Origin: Litoditis marina
Taxonomy: Eukaryota; Nematoda; Chromadorea; Rhabditida; Rhabditidae
Length of the DNA stretch: 64,000 nt
Direction: 5' to 3'
Assembly (NCBI GenBank): GCA_964036275.1
Contig: OZ038436.1
Span: 6,069,482 to 6,133,481, forward strand
The position numbers and the translations under genes were made by a program. Positions 57,323 through 64,000 of this stretch are shown here, piece by piece. The notes below the pieces were generated by a model that was given only the letters and a program-made list of their open reading frames with translations, searched no databases and was not told where the DNA came from. Positions within the stretch are counted from its first letter, which is position 1. Every line of letters starts with the position of its first letter.

Positions 57323-60300
57323 TTAGAAAGGATCCTCGAACAATTCTTCTGGTTTCACCGGTTCATTCGAAGAGGCCGTGTTCTCGATTTCACTCAGCTT
57401 CTCCTGTGAAACATTCGAATCAAATAGCGTTTACTATAAATATAGGATGTGAAAGGAAAGATGAATTCACATTTGGTTTCAGTTTCAAATTGAGTATCAA
57501 TATGGGAATTTGATATTGACATTCGCATTTGGTATGTTCTTTCTAGAATTATTCTTGTTTTCTTCACACTTTCTTGTCTTTCGAAGAAATAAATCGTTTT
57601 ACTACAACGTTGACAGTTAGGTGCAGACCCTCAGGTGGAGAGTCAAGGGACTATTAGCCCCTGAAAGGGGCATTTCGGGTGATTTCGCAAACGCGGACCC
57701 ATAAGGCCCTAAAAAAGCCGCGATTTCGATATCGACCTAGCTTTTTTCATTGTTTTTGCTTTTATGGCACCTATGTTGCACTTATCTATGTTTTTTCACT
57801 ATTCGTGAGTGTACACACAAGAGTAAGCAAGACAAACATATTTAATCCAGTATTTGAGACAAAAAATGGTACCCTAAGTAGGCCCTAATAGGGTGATTTC
57901 GGTGACGGAAATCGCGGGCCTAAAAGGTTCCTTTCAGGCTCGTGACTTTTCACCTATGCCATCACTCGTAAGTTTCATACCCTCTATATATGTGGAGTTC
58001 CTTTCTGGCAGTGCTTAGAAATGAACCGAAAAAAATCAGACATATTCATAACTAGCAGCGAAAATGAAACTTCAAAGGAATCCAATTTGGAAATAAGAAA
58101 AAATCTCTGGTCTCGTTCATTTACCAAGTTACCAAAGCTTACCTGATAATAGTTAGTGAGAACCCGTCCTGATACATATTTCTCCTATTTATAATAATCA
58201 CCTGTATTTTTCGCTGTTCTCTCTGGTTAATTTCCACGTGTTGGTGGGGCGCCAGTCGGTTTTTGCTCTGTGTATTCCTCTGTTTTCCTCGTTCCAACTC
58301 GAATGAATCCGTCATTTGATTTAGAAGTATCGTAAAAAACCTGAAAATTAGAATAGAATATACTAGAAGTAGAATGAAAGTAACGTAAAGTTAGCACTCT
58401 GATGAGAATTTGTGCACTTTGCATTGCACGTTCCTGAGTTCTGCTGTGTTTAACATGTTTCACGTGACTCTGCAACTGATTAACAGTTGAGTCATCATAT
58501 ATAGTTCAACTGACAACTGAAACAATGTTACCAATCCATAGATTTGTTCGGGGTTTCATAATTGTGTTCCGTTCTTACCTAACATGAATGGTTCGAATAA
58601 CCGCCTATGCTGCTGCATCCAAATGTTTCTTAGCTAGCTTAAATAAACGCGATACATCGGAAAATGATAATGTCATGAAAAGTGAATCTATACAAATCTC
58701 GCCTTCTACTAGGGCGCCCGGCCGATCATATAGTGCTGCTTATTTGTTATCAGAAACGCACAGAGAAAAATGATCTATACAGTATAGTTTCAATTTGGAA
58801 AAGACGGAGACTACTTTACTACCACACATAACCCGAATTTGTTAAATTTTTTCTTAGTATAATCTTTGTAAAAACCAACCGTTTCCATACATCGGCCACC
58901 TGTGTTGGTTGATAGTTCTGAGCGAATCGAACCTTTTTTCTTTCCACCCCCTCCTCTGCCGGTAATTCCTATGCGAAATATCAAGTGTGGGCAAATTGAA
59001 AAAAGACCATTTGCAGTATTTTTCAGATTGTAAACAATTTTTGATCAAAACATACACACTTTTCGAACTCTCGCTCTTATGAACTGAAAACAATCCGGAA
59101 ACCTGTTTTACATGATTGAAACAATCAATTTTCAGGATTTTCGTGATTCCTGCCGTTATTAGTGGTATTTTTAATTTCACTTCATCAGTATTTTTATGAA
59201 ATGTTAGCTGAATAACAGTATTAACTTTTTTTGAGAGGTTTCGAGTGGCCTTTAGTGACTTATTGAGAACCAAACGTTCGATATCCTAGTTTTTGAACTT
59301 TTGTTGGAGAAACACGTAATTCTGGAAAAATTCTGAACATCAAACACATTATTTTAGCCGCCTTTCCTCTATGTATGCCTGCAACTATGCTGATGCATGC
59401 GAATGTTTCGCGACTAGTTGTAATAGAAACCAAACAGCCATCGGCGGTTAGTGTGTGAATCTCAATCTAATGTGTGAAATGAGTTAAAAGACTACTCTTT
59501 CGCGTTGCTTGTTTCAGAAACACAGCGAAAAGTGGTGTTTACAGTATATTTTTTCTAATTGATGTCGCATTGTTACAAAGCATCACACATGTACTACATT
59601 TATTCATTTATCCTGCTAATCCATTCAAAAATCAGATGTTGGTTCGGAATGAAATGACTCAAAAAGTACGATTATATGGACCAATCTCGTGTCAAAAGTC
59701 ATTTAAACTGCAATTTGGAATGTATTACAGTTCAAAGGACTAAGTGGTTGCGATTGGACCACATAGTCGTCATTCCTTTAACATATTCATATTTTACCTG
59801 TTCCCCTGTCAAATAGGGCACAAGTCGTTCGGTGAATGTGTTGATGACTATCTCAAAGTAGTTGGTTCCCATCTGATTCTGGTTCAGTTCCAGAAACCTG
59901 GAAATAATTTTAGTATTTCAAAATGTTTTTCAAATTTGTGTGTATTTCAACCAAAGTAAGCCTAACTATCAATGAGACCTCATGTATGACATCATAAAAG
60001 CTATTCACAGTTCACTCAAAGCTATAAAAGACTAGAACATGCAAAATGTGAAGTAAATAGTCAAAAGTTAATATTTTAACTTTATTTTCGGTTGATATTT
60101 CTCATTAAAGACTATTAACAATACATTATTGATGGCTCTCTATCGATATTTAACCTACCCTTGTTTCACGTGGCTTCTTCCTGTTTTTCGTACCAATTGC
60201 CAGGCGCCCGTCAGATTCTCCGTGTAACCCAACATGGAGGTCAACTGAAAGTAATTATAACTTGCTCGAAACATTTGAGCGAATTAACTGACTGAGACAA

Positions 60301-62381
60301 AATGCCTCGAAGAGCAAACCTTATATAATCTGTTCGAAACATTTATACAAGTGGAAATATCACAGAAAATGAGTGAGTGTATTTTACAACCAAGTTCGCG
60401 CCAACCGCTCCAATGTTTTACTTCATATACTTGAATCAGCACATTTTGTCTCATTGATAATGTGTTAATTTCCGATTAAAACAAACAAGTAACAATTAGG
60501 CCTTCGTTCTGTCACACTTAAGTAGCAGGTGTGTGGATAAACATCTAAGTGAAAACAACTATAGGTTGGTCTCCTTTTTGAACACATCATAGTAAAAGAG
60601 AACTAGGTTTGGAGTCCGTGGAGCTATAGATTTTCAAAGTCATCTTGTCCTCCTTTGATTAGAGTTACTTTTTGGTATTAATTTAAATCAAAATAAATTT
60701 GACTGTAAATAATAATTTTTACCTGATCCAACAAGTCAGCTACTCTGGCAATGTGGCCTCCGAATTTCGGCATTTTTACCATTGCAGCCCGCGGCGCGCG
60801 GTCGACACCGAACACCTTCAAATTTAATTATTGATTTATTGATTGATTTCACTGTATAGACTCTCGAAGATAACTTGGTATTGAACAACATGATCTTCGA
60901 ACTATCATGGGATTCAGAAACTGTTATATTCAATTCCACTAATGAAATTTTACGGGAGATACATCAGTCATTGGGTTAACTTTATTAGGTGAGCAATCTT
61001 TTCAGATTTCTTTCGATGGAACAGTCATTTAACACTTTTTGCGTAATTGAAATGGCTCATATAATGAAATACAGCAAGGCCCAATGCCAATTGATCGATG
61101 ATCGCTTTATCAATTCAGAAGAGGTGGAGGGAGGGGGGGGGGGATAAAACTACAATAAGATACATTATTGATCAATGAAAATAACATTCAAACTACGACT
61201 TACCTTTTTTAGCGATGGCTCGATGTCGTTGACAATTTCGACGAAAATGATACCAACCACTTCTTTTGGGTCATCCAACCTCTGTAATATAAAGCTTCAT
61301 GGTCTTTCTGAAACGCTTTCTCACAAGGTTGTCAGAAACAACGAAATATTTACTACAATTAACTCACTATGAATCATGCGTACGTTAGAACATCCCGAAA
61401 CTTTGATTCCATCCTGCGTCTCCTCAAACGTATGCTATTTCTCTGCTCTACACTTCGTCGGGATACGACCGCCGCGAAATAGTACGCAAAACGAGAGCTC
61501 AGTTAACATAGTATGTTGAGTTCACGTTGTCACTATCATAGCTATATTTGCTAAAATTCGTTTGTACTTTTCCCCACTCCCATGTTTTAACGTTTTATCG
61601 TCTTTATTCTTTTCATGTTCACTTTTGATCTCTCGAAGCTTAACGAGTAAGCTCCCCTTAATTCGTAGGTAGGGTTTTGTTGCCTCACCCCTTAGGGGTT
61701 GGGTTCTACATATTTATTCACTTTTTTTTGTTGTTCTTGTAGCACTTGTGAATGAATATATATATATATACGAGAGACACAGGATTGGATGAAGGGGTCA
61801 ACGTACTTTGAACCAATTACAAATTACAAAATATTCTGCTGTGCTCCTGGTTGGACATTCACTATAAGGCGTCTAACCTGAAAAGTGTCTCGCAAACACG
61901 TTCGATCTTTTTTCGTCAGCGAACTCTCGAATGGATTTTCTGATTCGTTGCCAATCCACGACGATCCTCCAATCTAGAAAAACAAGTGAAACATTGGAAT
62001 GCAATAAACACGTATAAGATTACTGTTTCATGCATAAAATACGCTCAAAGACCAGGTATAGTCCTCATAAGCTCTACGGAGCTACAGTATATACTCAAAC
62101 TTAGTTCTTGTTTTTCGAATATTTGTAGGCAAAAAAAAAAGAAAAAAGTGGGCAGAATTTTCAAATATAAAGAACACTCATAACGTCAGAATAACGACAG
62201 TAGAATAAAACTATTTTATAAACTATTATTCTGAAAAATAGTTCAGTCTTCCGTCGGCGTGAATATGAGATGAATTCAATCAACCAAACAAACTACGATT
62301 CCCTAACTCACTGGTTTTTTCGGCTTCTGAGCACACAAAGCAGATCCCATCAGAAGAAGAGACACATCTCTCTTTTTCAAT
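57323..62381 (-). CDS. Globin, probably membrane-anchored by double acylation
   Basis: Globins bind heme and O2 or act in redox or sensing. Coding exons, 5' to 3' on the minus strand: 62350-62312 (exon starts at 62381), 61973-61878, 61281-61204, 60815-60723, 60244-60159, 59897-59798, 58899-58880, 58340-58202, 57403-57323, about 243 residues with all phases consistent. The start MGSALC has Gly2 for myristoylation and Cys6 for palmitoylation, with KPKK basic residues behind. The globin fold runs from LTKKDRTCLRDTF (A helix) through PKFGGHIARV (distal His about residue 92) and GRSHVKQGF (proximal His about 127) to FFTILLNQM (H helix). The H helix is reached only through a 20-nt microexon (VADVWKR). 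A Gln/Glu-rich tail of about 60 residues follows. The 5' exon opens at CCTTCAG with a 31-base leader, which fits trans-splicing. Exon 4 uses a TTGAAG acceptor, which is unusual. C. elegans GLB-26 is a doubly acylated globin, but orthology cannot be decided here. Confidence 0.9.
57633..57955. mobile_element. 'gaaaagtcaagg' MITE, copy 2, in a globin intron
   Basis: 'ggagagtcaagggactatta' to 'gctcgtgacttttcacct', with interior 'gcccctgaaaggggc' and 'aggccctaatagggtgattt' motifs as in copy 1 (3447-3768). It lies between the last two coding exons. Confidence 0.7.
58622..58688 (+). ncRNA. Candidate 21U-RNA (piRNA) gene, antisense in a globin intron
   Basis: AATGTTTCT from 58622, CTTAAATAA box, TGAT with its T at 58668. 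The predicted 21-mer is 58668-58688. Lead sequence 'gctgctgcatcca' resembles that of 59402. Confidence 0.45.
58880..58899 (-). CDS. 20-nt globin microexon
   Basis: Minus-strand GTGGCCGATGTATGGAAACG between 'caacacag' and 'gttggt'. It encodes VADVWK plus two bases of Arg. It begins in phase 0 and ends in phase 2, exactly what the flanking exons require, and supplies the start of the H helix with its Trp. It is part of the globin gene described above. Confidence 0.8.
59402..59468 (+). ncRNA. Candidate 21U-RNA (piRNA) gene, antisense in a globin intron
   Basis: AATGTTTCG from 59402, TTGTAATAG box, CGGT with its T at 59448. The predicted 21-mer is 59448-59468. Lead sequence 'gctgatgcatgcg'. Confidence 0.4.
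59661..59780. mobile_element. 'cgattatgtgg' hairpin MITE
   Basis: 'aaagtacgattatatggacc' to 'ccacatagtcgtcattcctt', with the inner 'atttaaactgcaat' / 'attacagttcaaagg' pair. It ends just beyond the donor side of globin exon 59798-59897. Confidence 0.75.
60275..60343 (-). other. Core plus TATA-like box without a well-spaced start signal
   Basis: Minus-strand AATGTTTCGAACAG followed by ATTATATAAGG (core 60343-60336), and a second core at 60275-60268 with GTTATAATT. Their nearest YRNT signals are 3-5 bases too close, so I do not call 21U-RNAs here. Confidence 0.2.
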
Positions 62382-62914
62382 CTGAAGGGTTTGGAATGGA
62401 TGAAATTAAACCGGTATATAAACTGGACGTGAAACACTGAAGTACTGTAAAAAAAGAACATTCTCTTGAAAGTAGGTGTTATTTGCATATAGAAAGCACA
62501 CTATGAAGTGAGAGAAGATAATACAACAGATTATTAGTCTCTAATACAAAACGATAGAGTACGTTTGACACGAAATATTGTTTCCGGCTCGACTGACTTT
62601 GCCAAACACTGGTTTTGTTGTGAAAAAGTTGTACATGAACAAATACGCTTCATGCAACCCTAAGAAAGTAAGTTTTTCTTTTGTAGTGAAATGAAACATG
62701 TTTCAACATTGGCTCATGTTTTAAGTGGGTGTCTCTCTCTACTTTCAGAGCAATTAGTGCATTTTATTCGCATGCTGGTAAAGAGAAAGGTAGAATGATA
62801 AAACTAACTGTTTTCAAATTCTTCTAAACGGAAAATCAACAGTTTCCGACCATTTGGCATTACACATGTTACCGAATCCATGAGATTGCACTTCAGATTT
62901 GGTCGGTGCGCTAG

Positions 62915-62981
62915 TATGTTTCAGCGTGCTTACATATACTAATTTCAGTACTGGCTGCAATAGATGGACGATTTTTAATAA
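62915..62981 (+). ncRNA. Candidate 21U-RNA (piRNA) gene
   Basis: TATGTTTCA from 62915, TTACATATA box, CAAT with its T at 62961. The predicted 21-mer is 62961-62981. Confidence 0.45.
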
Positions 62982-63211
62982 AATCTGGATTTTCGTCCAA
63001 TTTACAAAAAATATCAATGTAAATGACAGATAAACTCTGGTGAGATAGAAACATGAAAAAAATTTGCAAGTTGAGTTGAAATTTTACCTCGAAATCTTAA
63101 TTTCGGTCAGAATTGAACAACCTAAATTTCGAATTCGATTAAAAGAGATATATAGAGAGATTGAGAGAGAGAAAAGAGAACGACAGACAGAGAGAGCGAG
63201 TGGCTCACCAA

Positions 63212-64000
63212 AGATACACAACTCAGAACAACATGATAAAACACGTGCCTATAATCCCAGTTGAGCGAATATCGAGTTAGTGTCAATGATTAAAAAAATT
63301 AGTGCAAATTGGTTAAATTGATAAATTAGTGCATTGTGTATCTGTTGAAAACGAGAACTCAGTTGAACTAGAGTGAATAAGACTGTTTCATATTCATACA
63401 AAATTCACCAGATTAACAAAATTGATAGTATACTATGTTAATGGAGACTGAGAAAAAGAATGCTCAAAACAGATAACCTGAACTGGTTACACTTTTCGCT
63501 GTTTTGTGGTTATTATTAATCCGTTTGTTTGAGAACATTTCGCGTTATTGTTTTTCGGTCCGAATTCAGAACACAAATATGTTCGACCAACTGAACGAAC
63601 TAAAGCCAAATGTAGCTGTAAGAGAGAATAACCAACAAATTAGTAATATTATGACTGTCTGTATTATCAATTGATCCGCATTTGAGTGATGCGTTTGTAT
63701 GTTTCAGCATGTTATTAAATTAACTGTCGGCAACAGGTTGTTCAGTTCGATATCCACGCACATCGCACACAAAAGAAACAAAATGGAAAATACAAGACTT
63801 GCAACTGATAACAGTCATTCAAAACTTGAAAAATGTACTGTAAATGTCTCAGTGAGATTGATGTAGACTATATCAACTAGCCGAAAACTTTTCTTCAACT
63901 TCAAATATAAAAACTTGTCAGAGTTTCAGAACTCAGAACAACATGATATAACACGTGCCTATTCCCAGTTGAGAAACTTGTGAATTAGTGTCAATTAAGA
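63212..64000. repeat. Direct repeats of about 80 bp, 712 bp apart
   Basis: 'actcagaacaacatgata' followed by 'acacgtgcctat', 'cccagttgag' and 'gtgtcaat' occurs at 63221-63287 and 63931-63997. The second copy runs to the window edge. Confidence 0.8.
63698..63766 (+). ncRNA. Possible 21U-RNA gene, spacing long
   Basis: TATGTTTCAGCATG from 63698, ATTAAATTAA box, CAGT with its T at 63746, which is 1-2 bases beyond the usual spacing. Related to 62915 in the lead and core region. Confidence 0.3.

Larger units (their letters stand above)
62382..64000. other. Region upstream of the globin gene, no gene recognised
   Basis: It contains two related candidate 21U-RNA units (62915 and 63698) and a direct repeat of about 80 bases (63212-63290 and 63924-64000), suggesting a diverged 700-780-bp tandem duplication. 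The globin promoter is presumably here, but no element is recognisable. Confidence 0.5.

Noticed and set aside
58854..59273. 139-codon minus-strand open frame
   Set aside because: It covers the globin microexon but in another frame, has no family resemblance, and is AT-rich intron sequence.

Overview
The window is nuclear DNA from a nematode, almost certainly a Caenorhabditis species or close relative. The reasons are short TTTCAG-type 3' splice sites, many small exons, start codons sitting 3-31 bases behind a splice acceptor with no upstream exon (the arrangement used for spliced-leader trans-splicing), nematode-type gene content, and very dense MITE-like repeats. All gene models were built by hand from reading frame, splice sites, phase and remembered family similarity. 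No search or RNA data was available.

Layout. 1-4433: microsatellites, diverged tandem repeats and one MITE. 4434-22224 (+): a GRTP1-type TBC-domain Rab GTPase-activating protein, preceded by an acidic exon of 21-23-residue repeats; its introns hold most of the repeats of the left half. 24922-35594 (+): samp-1, the TMEM201/SAMP1/NET5 inner nuclear membrane protein, 15 exons, apparently complete. 36426-41390 (+): a homologue of the vertebrate MKRN2OS protein, 7 exons. 43442-46824 (+): a small coiled-coil protein I cannot name, 6 exons. 46825-57322: gene-poor repeats. 57323-62381 (-): a globin with a probable myristoylation/palmitoylation N-terminus and a 20-nt microexon. 62382-64000: no gene seen.

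Two RNA-level signals stand out. First, a composite element recurs on both strands between the exons: CACTC-like lead, AATGTTTC core (close to the Ruby motif of nematode 21U-RNA genes), a TATA-like box about 8 bases on, and a YRNT start signal whose T is 46-47 bases after the first core base. Eighteen full matches are listed as candidate 21U-RNA (piRNA) genes, plus weaker ones. None of the predicted 21-mers overlaps an exon, so the locus looks like a piRNA cluster. Second, an intron of the coiled-coil gene holds every conserved part of a hammerhead ribozyme (44779-44857), but with its three core strands in a permuted order, as two hairpins whose loops would pair.

A third theme is that local tandem duplications repeatedly span exon boundaries (TBC, samp-1, MKRN2OS-like and coiled-coil genes), leaving arrays of decoy splice sites beside the real ones.
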